Of a stretch of 64,000 nt of DNA, positions 28,231 through 36,158 are shown one piece after another (position 1 is the first letter of the stretch; every line of letters starts with the position of its first letter). The stretch covers positions 81,916 to 145,915 of the forward strand of contig CALTUD010000005.1 of the NCBI GenBank assembly GCA_943912335.1. The letters run 5' to 3'. Source of the stretch: an uncultured Acetobacteraceae bacterium. GTDB taxonomy: Bacteria > Pseudomonadota > Alphaproteobacteria > Acetobacterales > Acetobacteraceae. Position numbers and translations under genes: made by a program. Under the pieces are notes generated by a model. It was not told the DNA's origin and did no database searches. It saw only the letters and a list, made by a program, of their open reading frames with translations.

Positions 28231-28895
28231 GCGCCGGGAGCCCAGCGCAGGAAGTTGGCCAGGATGCGAAGCCCGACGCGCTGGCTCTTCTCGACATGGA
28301 ACTGCGTGCCGGCGCGGTTGCCGCGCGCCACCAGGGCCGGGACCGCGCCGCCGTACTCGGTGGTGGCGACCAGCTCGGCCGGATCGAAGCCGGTCAGGGC
28401 GAAGGAATGCACGAAATAGCCGTGATCGCCGGGGGCGAGCCCGTCGGTGAGCGGATGGGCGCCGGGCGTGAAGTCGAGCGCGTTCCAGCCCATCTGCGGC
28501 AGGCGCAGGCCCGGTGCGTCCATGCGGGCGATATCGCCGCGTATCCAGCCGAAGCCGGGGGTTTCGCCGTATTCCAGGCCGCGCTCGGCCATGAGCTGCA
28601 TGCCGACGCAGATGCCGAGGAACGGCGTGCCGGCGTCGGTGGCACGCTCGATCGCGTCGCGCAGACCGCCCGCGCCGGCCAGGCCCCGGGCGCAGTCGGC
28701 GAAGGCGCCCTGGCCGGGCAGCACGATGCGGTTCGCGCGCAGAACCGTGTCCGGATCGCCGCTCACCACGATCTCGGCGTCGATGCCGGTGCGCGCGGCG
28801 GCTTCCGCCAGAGCGCGCGACGCGGAGGCGAGATTGCCGCCCTGATAGTCGACCACGACCACCAGACCGCCCGCGGGCAGGGGACGGACGCTCAT
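28227..28895 (-). CDS. hisH: Imidazole glycerol phosphate synthase, glutaminase subunit
   Basis: Class I glutamine amidotransferase that feeds ammonia to HisF. The 222-residue protein has the nucleophile Cys in GICVGMQLMAE, the N-terminal VVVVDYQGGNLASA, and the catalytic His-Glu pair in QFHVEKSQ. The ATG overlaps the preceding DUF2628 gene stop by 4 bases. The start is supported by the short run to the first beta-strand. Confidence 0.96.
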   Translation of the reverse strand: MSVRPLPAGGLVVVVDYQGGNLASASRALAEAAARTGIDAEIVVSGDPDTVLRANRIVLPGQGAFADCARGLAGAGGLRDAIERATDAGTPFLGICVGMQLMAERGLEYGETPGFGWIRGDIARMDAPGLRLPQMGWNALDFTPGAHPLTDGLAPGDHGYFVHSFALTGFDPAELVATTEYGGAVPALVARGNRAGTQFHVEKSQRVGLRILANFLRWAPGA

Positions 28896-29269
28896 GCCGG
28901 GCGCCCGACCAGATCGGGACGCTTGTCCAGCAGACGCACCAGAGCGTGGCCGCGATCGAGACCGGAGACGAGCGGCCCCGGCGTCCAGCCGCCTTGGGTC
29001 ATTTCCCAGCCGCGCCAGTCGGACGCGAAGGCGCCGATGGCGACATGCAGGCCGAGCGGCAGCGCCCAGCCCCCGGCGAGATGGCGGGCGGCCAGCAGAG
29101 CGAGCAGGGTGACGGCGCAGGCCAGCAGCGCGCAAAGCCAGCTTCCCCGGCGCAGGAACACGAGCCAGCCGAACAGAAGACCCCAGACGGAGAAACCCTC
29201 GCGCACCATGACGGGCGGCCGCGACGGATCGCCGCCGGGCGGCGGAAACCAGGGGGTGTAGAGCCTCAC
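28892..29269 (-). CDS. Small membrane protein, DUF2628-like
   Basis: A 125-residue protein with about two hydrophobic segments in the middle (WGLLFGWLVFLRRGSWL and the following ALLACAVTLLALLAA) and a Trp-rich C-terminal half. It resembles DUF2628 proteins, which often sit between hisB and hisH in alphaproteobacteria. The role is unknown; the fixed position suggests co-expression rather than a catalytic step. The GTG start overlaps the hisB stop (GTGA), and the stop overlaps the hisH start. Confidence 0.82.
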   Translation of the reverse strand: MRLYTPWFPPPGGDPSRPPVMVREGFSVWGLLFGWLVFLRRGSWLCALLACAVTLLALLAARHLAGGWALPLGLHVAIGAFASDWRGWEMTQGGWTPGPLVSGLDRGHALVRLLDKRPDLVGRPA

Positions 29270-29877
29270 AGCGAGCCCTTGGTGGAGGGAATGCGCCCCG
29301 CCGAGCGCGGATCGGGCTCCGTCGCCATGCGCAGGGCGCGCGCGACCGCCTTGAAGCAGCCTTCGGCGATGTGGTGGTTGTTGCTGCCGGCCTTCTGGTT
29401 GATGTGCAGCGAGAGCCCGGCATTGGACGAGAAACCGCGAAAGAATTCCTCGAACAATTCGGTGTCCATCTCGCCGATCTTGTCGCGCGGGAACCGCACG
29501 TCCCAGACCAGGAAGGAGCGGCCGGAGATGTCGATCGCCGCTTCCACCAGCGCCTCGTCCATCGGCACCACGGCATGGCCGTAGCGCCGGATGCCGGCCT
29601 TGTCGCCGATGGCGCGGGTGAAGCACTGGCCGAGAACGATGCCGATATCCTCGGTGGTGTGGTGGAAATCGACCTGCAGGTCGCCGATCGCCTTCACCTC
29701 GAGATCGAAGCAGGCATGCCGGGCGAGCGCGGTCAGCATGTGGTCCAGAAAACCGATCCCGGTCTCGATCCGGGAGCGGCCGCTGCCGTCCAGATCGAGC
29801 GACAGGGTGATGTCGGTTTCGGCCGTGGCGCGATGGAGCGTGGCGGTTCTGGAGCCGGTGGCGGTGTCGTCCTGCAT
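29266..29877 (-). CDS. hisB: Imidazoleglycerol-phosphate dehydratase
   Basis: Dehydrates imidazole glycerol phosphate to imidazole acetol phosphate using Mn2+. The 203-residue monofunctional enzyme has the two metal-binding repeats GFLDHMLTALARHACFDL...DFHHTTEDIG and NQKAGSNNHHIAEGCFKA. No phosphatase domain is fused. The ATG at 29877 gives the family length; the open frame further upstream runs into fliP. It begins a nine-gene run of overlapping or nearly touching genes. fliP ends only 49 bases upstream on the same strand, so read-through from the flagellar genes is possible. Confidence 0.96.
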   Translation of the reverse strand: MQDDTATGSRTATLHRATAETDITLSLDLDGSGRSRIETGIGFLDHMLTALARHACFDLEVKAIGDLQVDFHHTTEDIGIVLGQCFTRAIGDKAGIRRYGHAVVPMDEALVEAAIDISGRSFLVWDVRFPRDKIGEMDTELFEEFFRGFSSNAGLSLHINQKAGSNNHHIAEGCFKAVARALRMATEPDPRSAGRIPSTKGSL

Positions 29878-29926
29878 GGCCCGGAGTCTACAGCACCGCC
29901 CGGTGCGACACCATATTCCGCCCGGC

Positions 29927-30676
29927 TCAGCCGGTGGCAAAGCTTTGCACGAGGCTGCCCGCCACCAGATGCCAGCCATCCACCATCACGAAGAAGATCA
30001 GCTTGAACGGCAGGGAGATGGCCGAGGGCGGCAGCATCATCATGCCGAGGCTCATCAGCACGCTCGACACCACGATGTCGATCACCAGGAACGGCAGATA
30101 GAGCAGGAAGCCCATCTCGAAGCCGCGCCGCAGTTCGCCGATCATGAAGGCTGGCACCAGAGCGCGCCAGGGCGTGTCGTCCGGGGAAGCGGGCACCGGC
30201 AGCTTGGCGATGTCGAGAAACAAACGCAGATCGGGCGGCCGGATGTTGTGCGCCATGAAGTGGCGGAACGGTTCGGCGGCGAGGCGCAGCCCGTCCAGCT
30301 CGGCCAGCTTGCCGGCCATCATCGGCGCGATGCCGTCGTTCCAGGAGGCGAGCAGGGTCGGCTGCATCACGAAGAAGGTGAGAAACAGCGCCAGCCCGAT
30401 CAGCACCGTGTTGGGCGGCGTGCCCTGCGCGCCGATCGCCGAGCGCAGCAGCGACAGCACGATGACGATCCGGGTGAAACCGGTGACCATCACCAGCAGG
30501 CTCGGCGCCAGGGAAAGCAGTGTGATCAGCGCGGTGAGCTGGACCAGGCGTCCGGTGGCGCCGGCATCGCCGGAATGGCCGAGATCGATGCTGACCGCCT
30601 GGGCATGCGCCGCAGCCGGCAGAAGCACGAGGCCGGCGAGCCAGGCCGCGGCAAGAACGAAGGAGCGGACGCGCAT
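29927..30676 (-). CDS. fliP: Flagellar biosynthesis protein FliP
   Basis: Core membrane protein of the flagellar type III export gate, forming a ring with FliQ and FliR. The 249-residue protein has a cleavable signal peptide (1-26, ending AAHA), then four hydrophobic segments, with LVQLTALITLLSLAPSLLVMVTGFTRIVIVLSLLR and the C-terminal LPFKLIFFVMVDGWHL typical of the family. The ATG overlaps the fliO stop by one base. Together with fliO it diverges from flgB. Confidence 0.96.
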   Translation of the reverse strand: MRVRSFVLAAAWLAGLVLLPAAAHAQAVSIDLGHSGDAGATGRLVQLTALITLLSLAPSLLVMVTGFTRIVIVLSLLRSAIGAQGTPPNTVLIGLALFLTFFVMQPTLLASWNDGIAPMMAGKLAELDGLRLAAEPFRHFMAHNIRPPDLRLFLDIAKLPVPASPDDTPWRALVPAFMIGELRRGFEMGFLLYLPFLVIDIVVSSVLMSLGMMMLPPSAISLPFKLIFFVMVDGWHLVAGSLVQSFATG

Positions 30677-30960
30677 CAAACTGGCTCCACCGTGAACTCC
30701 GTCGGGACGGGGGCGGGCGGCAAAGGCAGCAGAATGTCCGTGGCGCCGCCGGACAGCACCAGAACCTGTCGCCCGTCGCACTCGACGAGCACCAGACGCC
30801 GCTTGGCGTCGAGCGCCAGTTGCGCGGCCACGACCATGCGGGCGCCGCCGGCGCCGGAGAAGCGGGGACGAAGCAGGGGTGCGCCCCAACGAAGCAGAAA
30901 GATCAAACCCACAACGAGAACAAGCGCGCCGGTGGCGCTCAGGAGATCGGTCGTCGACAT
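30676..30960 (-). CDS. fliO: Flagellar biosynthesis protein FliO
   Basis: A short, 94-residue protein with one N-terminal transmembrane segment (about 10-24) and a small cytoplasmic domain (ALDAKRRLVLVECDGRQVLVLSGGATDILL) typical of FliO. FliO assists assembly and stability of the FliP ring. The position directly before fliP supports the call, which would be weak by sequence alone. Confidence 0.87.
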   Translation of the reverse strand: MSTTDLLSATGALVLVVGLIFLLRWGAPLLRPRFSGAGGARMVVAAQLALDAKRRLVLVECDGRQVLVLSGGATDILLPLPPAPVPTEFTVEPV

Positions 30961-31008
30961 GCTGCACGGCCTTTTGCCGGTGATGCGCGCAGGATGGATC
31001 GGCGCCGG

Positions 31009-31023
31009 TTAAGGCCCGGTAAA
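31009..31023. promoter_or_regulatory. Candidate CtrA-binding site in the fliO/flgB gap
   Basis: TTAA-N7-TAAA lies in the 146-base divergent gap, one mismatch from the CtrA consensus TTAA-N7-TTAA. A further TTAAC half-site is at 31043-31047. CtrA controls early flagellar genes in many alphaproteobacteria. The match is short, so support is modest. Confidence 0.35.
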
Positions 31024-31106
31024 CGGAAGAATCTTTTTGTTGTTAACCTTCCGGCAATTCCTGCCGGTCACACTGCATCCGAGACCGGGATAAGGATGAG
31101 CGGGTC

Positions 31107-31487
31107 ATGGATGCGGGTGGAACGGACCTTCTGGGTCTCGCCGCGAACCGTCTGAACTGGCTGGACCAGCGTCAGAAGGTGCTCGCGCGCAACATCGCGA
31201 ATTCCGACACGCCCGATTTCATGCCGCGCGACGAGCAGTCGTTCGACGACGTCATGCGCAAGGGCACGCTGGCCCCGACGCAGACGGACCCGATGCATCT
31301 CGCGGGCGACGCCGCCAATGCCGGCACGGTGGCGATGAAGGTGAGAAGCCGGTCCATCAACGGGAACGGCGTCGCGCTGGACGAGCAGATGATGAAAGTC
31401 GCCGATACCGACACGCAACAACGCCTCGTGACCACGCTCTACAGCCGCTACATGGGCATGTTCCAGACCGCGATCGGCAAGGGCTGA
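31107..31487 (+). CDS. flgB: Flagellar basal-body rod protein FlgB
   Basis: Proximal rod subunit of the flagellar basal body. The 126-residue protein has the rod-protein start LNWLDQRQKVLARNIANSDTPDFMPRD and a C-terminal coiled-coil stretch. It opens the operon flgB-flgC-fliE-fliQ-fliR-flhB; flgC begins 2 bases after the stop. Confidence 0.94.
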   Translation: MDAGGTDLLGLAANRLNWLDQRQKVLARNIANSDTPDFMPRDEQSFDDVMRKGTLAPTQTDPMHLAGDAANAGTVAMKVRSRSINGNGVALDEQMMKVADTDTQQRLVTTLYSRYMGMFQTAIGKG

Positions 31488-31489
31488 AC

Positions 31490-31897
31490 ATGGATATCTC
31501 CCGCGCCCTCGACATCTCCGCCTCCGGACTCGACGCGCAGAGCCAGCGCCTGCGCGTGATCTCGGAAAACATGGCCAACGAGGACACGACCGGCTCCACG
31601 CCCGGCGCCGATCCGTATCGCCGCAAGATCATCACCTTCGCCGAGCAGGTGGATCGCGAAACCGGCGAATCCGAAGTGGAGGTGAAATCCATCGGCCGCG
31701 ACCAGAGCGCATTCGGCAAGCGCTACGATCCGTCCCATCCGGCAGCGGACGCGTCCGGCTACGTCAAGACCTCCAACGTCAGCTCGTTCATCGAGATGAT
31801 GGACATGCGCGAGGCCGAGCGGTCCTACAGCGCCAATCTCGACACGATGCAGGCGACGCGGTCGATGATGACCCGCACCATCGACCTGCTGAAGTGA
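31490..31897 (+). CDS. flgC: Flagellar basal-body rod protein FlgC
   Basis: Proximal rod subunit. The 135-residue protein starts MDISRALDISASGLDAQSQRLRVISENMANEDTTG and ends in the family-specific SSFIEMMDMREAERSYSANLDTMQATRSMM helix. It lies between flgB and fliE with gaps of 2 and 10 bases, so it is translated from the same message. Confidence 0.95.
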   Translation: MDISRALDISASGLDAQSQRLRVISENMANEDTTGSTPGADPYRRKIITFAEQVDRETGESEVEVKSIGRDQSAFGKRYDPSHPAADASGYVKTSNVSSFIEMMDMREAERSYSANLDTMQATRSMMTRTIDLLK

Positions 31898-31907
31898 GCA
31901 TGCGGCG

Positions 31908-32243
31908 ATGAGCGACCTTCGCATGCTGTCCTCCCCGTCGGCGGCCGCCAGCGCTTATGCGCGCGTACAGTCGAGCGGCGGCATCGGCACCGGCGCGGAC
32001 GAGATTGCCGAGACCGGCAGCGGAGGAAACGGCTTCGGCGCGATGCTCGGCAACGCATTGCAGAGCGTCGTGGCCTCAGGCCATGCGGCGGACAGCGCCG
32101 CCGCTGCCGGCATCAGCGGTCACGGCAATCTCACCCAGGTGGTGATGGCGGTGTCGCAGGCGCAGATGGCGCTGCAAACCACGACGGCCATACGCGACCG
32201 GGTAGTCTCGGCCTATCAGGACATCATGAAGATGTCGATCTGA
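31908..32243 (+). CDS. fliE: Flagellar hook-basal body protein FliE
   Basis: Links the MS ring to the rod and is exported early. The 111-residue protein has a variable Gly/Ser-rich N-terminus and the conserved C-terminal helix with VVMAVSQAQMALQTTTAIRDRVVSAYQDIMKM. It lies in the rod/export operon between flgC and fliQ. Confidence 0.93.
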   Translation: MSDLRMLSSPSAAASAYARVQSSGGIGTGADEIAETGSGGNGFGAMLGNALQSVVASGHAADSAAAAGISGHGNLTQVVMAVSQAQMALQTTTAIRDRVVSAYQDIMKMSI

Positions 32244-32271
32244 ACTGAAACGATCCAAAAAGGAGCGTGTC

Positions 32272-32544
32272 ATGGCGGTTGACGACGTGGGAATGATCCT
32301 GCGCGCCATGTTTCTGGTGGTTCTGAAGCTTTCGGCGCCCGGTCTGGTGGCGGCACTGGTGGTCGGCGTGGTGATTTCGTTGATCCAGGCGGTCACGCAG
32401 ATCAACGAAAGCACGTTGGCCTTCGTGCCGAAATTGTTGGTGATCGGCGTGGCCTTGTCCGTGGCCGGCCCGTTCATGTTCGCCACACTCTTCGACTTCA
32501 CCCATCTTCTGTTCGACCGCCTGATCGCGGCCGGCGGACAATGA
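32272..32544 (+). CDS. fliQ: Flagellar biosynthesis protein FliQ
   Basis: Export-gate membrane protein of 90 residues with two transmembrane hairpin segments (about 15-42 and 55-78) and the family motif VVISLIQAVTQINESTLAFVPK. A purine-rich AAAAGGAGCG lies just before the start. The stop overlaps the fliR start by 4 bases. Confidence 0.96.
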   Translation: MAVDDVGMILRAMFLVVLKLSAPGLVAALVVGVVISLIQAVTQINESTLAFVPKLLVIGVALSVAGPFMFATLFDFTHLLFDRLIAAGGQ

Positions 32545-33317
32545 GCGCCGAAGCGGAGGTTCTGGCCGCGCTGCCGAACTGGGCATTCGGTTTCGTGCTC
32601 GTTCTGGCGCGTGTCGGCGCTTGCTTCTCCATTCTTCCCGGGATCGGCGAGGCGGATACGCCCACCGTGATCAAGGCCGGAATCGCCGTGGGCGTGTCCG
32701 GGTTGATCCTGCCTGCGGCCCTGCCGCTTCTGCCGGGTGCCGCGCTCGGGCCGATGCGCGTTCTGGCCGTGATTGCCGGCGAGGTCGGATGCGGGCTTCT
32801 GTTGGGCTGGCTCGCCCGTCTGCTCGTGATGGCGCTGCCGATCGCGGGGCAGGTGATCGCGGTGCAGATCGGCCTGTCCAGCGTTCTGAACCCGGACCCC
32901 GCGCTCGGTTCGCAGACCAGCGGCACCAGCCGGCTTCTGGGTCTCGTCGGTCCGCTTCTGATCCTGTCGACTGGGCTTTATGCGATGCCGCTCGAGGCGC
33001 TGATCGGATCGTATCACCTGTTTCCACCGGGACGGATGCTGCCGGCCGGCGATATGGCGCAAACGGTGGCGCAGGCGACATCGGGGTGTTTCGCCCTGGC
33101 GATGCGTCTGGCAGCGCCGCTGCTGATTGCCGGATTGATCTGGCAGTGCATGCTGGGCTTGTTGGCAAGGCTGGTGCCGTCTCTCCAGGTTTATTCCATG
33201 TCCATGCCGGGGCAGGTTCTGGGCGGTCTGCTGGTGTTCGGGCTGCTGTTGAAGCGTATTCTGGATGCCTGGATCGGTGCCGCGTCGGCCGATTTCTCCG
33301 TTTTGCCGGGCTTGTAG
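32541..33317 (+). CDS. fliR: Flagellar biosynthesis protein FliR
   Basis: Polytopic export-gate subunit of 258 residues with about six hydrophobic segments; the N-terminal half has FVLVLARVGACFSILPGIGE and the middle GQVIAVQIGLSSVLNPDPALGSQ, typical of FliR. It forms the gate with FliP and FliQ. The start overlaps fliQ, and flhB follows after 6 bases. Confidence 0.95.
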   Translation: MSAEAEVLAALPNWAFGFVLVLARVGACFSILPGIGEADTPTVIKAGIAVGVSGLILPAALPLLPGAALGPMRVLAVIAGEVGCGLLLGWLARLLVMALPIAGQVIAVQIGLSSVLNPDPALGSQTSGTSRLLGLVGPLLILSTGLYAMPLEALIGSYHLFPPGRMLPAGDMAQTVAQATSGCFALAMRLAAPLLIAGLIWQCMLGLLARLVPSLQVYSMSMPGQVLGGLLVFGLLLKRILDAWIGAASADFSVLPGL

Positions 33318-33323
33318 GCGTCG

Positions 33324-34397
33324 ATGGCGGATCAGGAGGATCGCACAGAAGCCCCATCGGCACGCCGGCTCGAAAAGGCGCGCGAAGAAGGGCAGGTCGC
33401 GGTATCACGCGACATGCAGACCCTGGCGGGGCTGGGCTGCGCCACCTTCGCGCTGATGATGACGGGAAGCGTCCAGTTCGACCGCTTCGTCGGCGGCATG
33501 CGCCGCATGATGGAAAACCTCGCGAGTACCGATCTCGATGCGGGCATGCTCCTTGCCGTGCACGAGGCGCTGGGGGATTGCGCGCGCATGGCGGGGCCGC
33601 CTGTTCTGGCGGCTGCGATCGGGTTCGTCGCCGTGACCCTGCTGCAGACCGGTTTTCTTCTGCGCTTCGCCGGTTTGGCGCCCCAACTCGGCCGGCTCAG
33701 TCCGGCCAAGGGGCTGAAGCGAATCTTCGGCGGCGATAATCTGATGGAAACGCTGAAGGCCCTGGTCAAGCTGGCGGCCTTCGTCATGGCGGTGCGGCAG
33801 CTTCTGGTCGGGCTGTGGCCGGTTCTCTCCGGTTCGATCGGCTGGGACGCGACGACGCTGGCATCGCGCTCGGCGAAGCTGGTGCTGCACGGCATTCTGA
33901 CCGTTCTGGCGGTCCAGGCCGGTATCGCGATCCTGGATGTCGCCTGGGTGCGCTACCGGCACACCGGCAAGCTTCGCATGAGCCGTCAGGAAGTCCGGGA
34001 CGAACACAAGGAAAGCGACGGCGATCCGCATGTGAAGGGGCGGCTGCGCCAGCTCCGTCGCCAGCGCTCGAAGCGGCGTATGATCGACGCCGTGCCGAGC
34101 GCCACCGTGGTGATCACCAATCCGACCCATTATTCGGTGGCGCTCTTCTACGAGAACGGCGGAAAGGGCGCGCCGAAGATCGTCGCCAAGGGTGTGGACG
34201 AGCTGGCGGCGCGGATCAGGGAGAAGGCGATCGACAGCAAGGTGCCGATCGTGTCGAACCCGCCTTTGGCACGCGCGCTCTACACGGTGCCACTCGATTC
34301 CGAGATACCGCGCGAGCATTTCCAGGCCGTGGCCGGGATCATCGCCTATGTCTGGCGTCTGCGTCGTCCGCCACCGGGGCCGCCCCCGGTGCGGTGA
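33324..34397 (+). CDS. flhB: Flagellar biosynthesis protein FlhB
   Basis: Export-gate and substrate-specificity switch protein of 357 residues. It begins with the charged EDRTEAPSARRLEKAREEGQVA, has four transmembrane segments, and carries the self-cleaving NPTH site in VVITNPTHYSVALFY. It closes the flgB operon. A GC-rich hairpin (CACCGGGGC...GCCCCCGGTG) spans the last codons and may help end the transcript. Confidence 0.96.
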   Translation: MADQEDRTEAPSARRLEKAREEGQVAVSRDMQTLAGLGCATFALMMTGSVQFDRFVGGMRRMMENLASTDLDAGMLLAVHEALGDCARMAGPPVLAAAIGFVAVTLLQTGFLLRFAGLAPQLGRLSPAKGLKRIFGGDNLMETLKALVKLAAFVMAVRQLLVGLWPVLSGSIGWDATTLASRSAKLVLHGILTVLAVQAGIAILDVAWVRYRHTGKLRMSRQEVRDEHKESDGDPHVKGRLRQLRRQRSKRRMIDAVPSATVVITNPTHYSVALFYENGGKGAPKIVAKGVDELAARIREKAIDSKVPIVSNPPLARALYTVPLDSEIPREHFQAVAGIIAYVWRLRRPPPGPPPVR

Positions 34398-34432
34398 CGG
34401 ATCGCGCGTCCACACTGGAAATGATCGGGTTT

Positions 34433-34447
34433 GTGCACTATTTGTTC
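34433..34447 (+). promoter_or_regulatory. Candidate LexA (SOS) box upstream of recA
   Basis: GTGC-N7-GTTC, one mismatch from the alphaproteobacterial LexA consensus GTTC-N7-GTTC, lies about 125 bases before the recA start. recA is the expected SOS target. lexA itself is not in the window. Confidence 0.45.
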
Positions 34448-34571
34448 ACTCGACCGCCTCAAGATGGCTGCCGCCGTGCCAGTGCTGCCCAAGCCGGGTG
34501 CGGTGGGCTACGGTGGAACAAGGACGAGTTTAACGGATTGACCGCGCGAACCAGCGCCTCGGGAGCAGTAC

Positions 34572-35606
34572 ATGGACAAGAGCAAGGCGCTTGAAGGTGC
34601 GTTGACGCAGATCGAGCGCGCGTTCGGCAAGGGCTCCATCATGCGCATGGGCCAGCGCACCAACGACTCCGTCGAGGTCGTCTCCACCGGATCGCTCGGG
34701 TTGGATATCGCACTCGGGATCGGCGGTCTGCCGCGCGGCCGGATCATTGAGATCTACGGGCCGGAAAGCTCCGGCAAGACCACCATGGCGCTGCACGTGA
34801 TCGCCGAGGCGCAGAAGAAGGGCGGCATCTGCGCCTTCGTGGACGCGGAGCACGCGCTCGATCCCGGCTATGCCCGCAAGCTCGGCGTCGACATCGACAA
34901 CCTGCTGATCAGCCAGCCGGATGCCGGCGAGCAGGCGCTGGAGATCGCCGACACGCTGGTGCGCTCCGGGGCGATCGACGTCCTGGTGGTGGACAGCGTC
35001 GCCGCCCTGGTGCCGCGCGCCGAACTCGAGGGCGACATGGGCGACAGCCATGTCGGCCTGCATGCCCGTCTGATGAGCCAGGCTTTGCGCAAGCTGACCG
35101 GCACGGTGTCGCGCTCCAACACCATGATCATCTTCCTGAACCAGATCCGGATGAAGATCGGCGTGATGTTCGGCAGCCCGGAGACCACCACCGGCGGCAA
35201 CGCGCTGAAATTCTACGCTTCCGTCCGTCTCGACATCCGCCGCATCGGGCAGATCAAGGAGAAGGACGAGGTCGTGGGCAACCAGACCCGCGTGAAGGTG
35301 GTGAAGAACAAGATGGCGCCGCCGTTCAAGCAGGTCGAGTTCGACATCATGTATGGCGAGGGCGTCAGCAAGATGGGCGAGCTGATCGATCTGGGCGTGA
35401 AGGCGAACATCGTCGAGAAATCCGGCGCGTGGTTCTCCTATGACAGCACCCGCATCGGACAGGGCCGCGAGAACTCCAAGCAGTTCCTGCGCGACCATCC
35501 CGACATGGCCGACACCATCGAGAACAAGATCCGCGCCCAGGCCGGCGTGGTCGCCAACGCGATGATGGTGGCGCCGGACGAGCAGGAAGCCGCCGACGCC
35601 GAATGA
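34572..35606 (+). CDS. recA: Recombinase RecA
   Basis: Forms nucleoprotein filaments for strand exchange and SOS induction. The 344-residue protein has Walker [10 protein letters not shown], the [17 protein letters not shown] segment, Walker [11 protein letters not shown], loop 2 with [16 protein letters not shown], and a short acidic C-terminus. GGGAG lies about 7 bases before the ATG. It is transcribed alone between flhB and the convergent small gene. Confidence 0.98.
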   Translation: MDKSKALEGALTQIERAFGKGSIMRMGQRTNDSVEVVSTGSLGLDIALGIGGLPRGRIIEIYGPESSGKTTMALHVIAEAQKKGGICAFVDAEHALDPGYARKLGVDIDNLLISQPDAGEQALEIADTLVRSGAIDVLVVDSVAALVPRAELEGDMGDSHVGLHARLMSQALRKLTGTVSRSNTMIIFLNQIRMKIGVMFGSPETTTGGNALKFYASVRLDIRRIGQIKEKDEVVGNQTRVKVVKNKMAPPFKQVEFDIMYGEGVSKMGELIDLGVKANIVEKSGAWFSYDSTRIGQGRENSKQFLRDHPDMADTIENKIRAQAGVVANAMMVAPDEQEAADAE

Positions 35607-35621
35607 GGCGCCGATAATCCG

Positions 35622-35652
35622 GGTCTCGGCCGGCGCGAAGCCGGTCGAGACC
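35622..35652 (+). terminator. Hairpin downstream of recA
   Basis: A 13-bp stem GGTCTCGGCCGGC / GCCGGTCGAGACC with a 5-base loop and a single wobble pair begins 15 bases after the recA stop. No T-run follows, so termination would be weak or need another factor. Confidence 0.5.
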
Positions 35653-35840
35653 GGTCGCCCGTTGCCCCCGGTGAGCGCGGGCAGATTTCCAGACGGATGA
35701 CGGGCTGAGCCGTTTCCGCCATTTGGCCCGGATACAGTCAGTTCGGCCGTACTCGCCTTGTCAGGCGGCGCCGGCCGCACTTCTCCCGGATGCCCGGAAT
35801 GCGTCGGTCCCGCATGTCGGAGGATGGCGGCGCGGCCCGA

Positions 35841-36002
35841 TCAGTTCGGTCGCGGCTCGCCCGCCTCGTCCTGATCCTGCTGCGCCAGCAACTGCACGAT
35901 GTCGTGCAACGGGTCGGCGCGTCGCTGCTCCGGCGCCGTGGCACGATCGAACTGCATCAGGGCGGCCAGCATGTGGCTCCCCGTGGAAAGATGCCGCAGC
36001 AT
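35841..36002 (-). CDS. Predicted small protein (53 residues) downstream of a Fur-type box
   Basis: Not a family I recognise. The frame starts MLRHLSTGSHMLAALMQFDR and ends in an acidic, Gln-rich tail QQDQDEAGEP. Codon third positions are almost all G or C, as in real genes here, and GGAG lies 10 bases before the ATG. No Cys, no membrane segment and no signal peptide are visible. A near-consensus Fur box lies 36 bases upstream of the start, so expression may depend on iron. This is the only convincing frame between recA and icd; competing frames in the gap are Arg/Pro-rich and look non-coding. Confidence 0.5.
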   Translation of the reverse strand: MLRHLSTGSHMLAALMQFDRATAPEQRRADPLHDIVQLLAQQDQDEAGEPRPN

Positions 36003-36037
36003 GGCGTCGACTCCGTTGACCGACTTTCAGCACACCA

Positions 36038-36056
36038 GAAATGATAATCATTCGCA
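36038..36056. promoter_or_regulatory. Fur-type iron box between a small gene and icd
   Basis: The site GAAATGATAATCATTCGCA contains the perfect inverted repeat AATGAT-A-ATCATT and matches the 19-bp Fur consensus at about 14 positions. It lies 36 bases ahead of the minus-strand small gene and about 100 bases ahead of icd, in an otherwise GC-rich gap. Confidence 0.55.
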
Positions 36057-36158
36057 AGCGCAATTGCGGCCGGGTTGCGGCGACGGGTCTCCGGTGCCAT
36101 GGGGAGGGCGGTCATGAACGAGGTCCGGCCGTCTCGGCCGGAGAGGCGAGGTAGGATT

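Noticed and set aside
35653..35840. Small gene on either strand between the recA hairpin and the 53-residue gene
   Set aside because: Open frames here give Arg/Pro-rich products without ribosome-binding sites.
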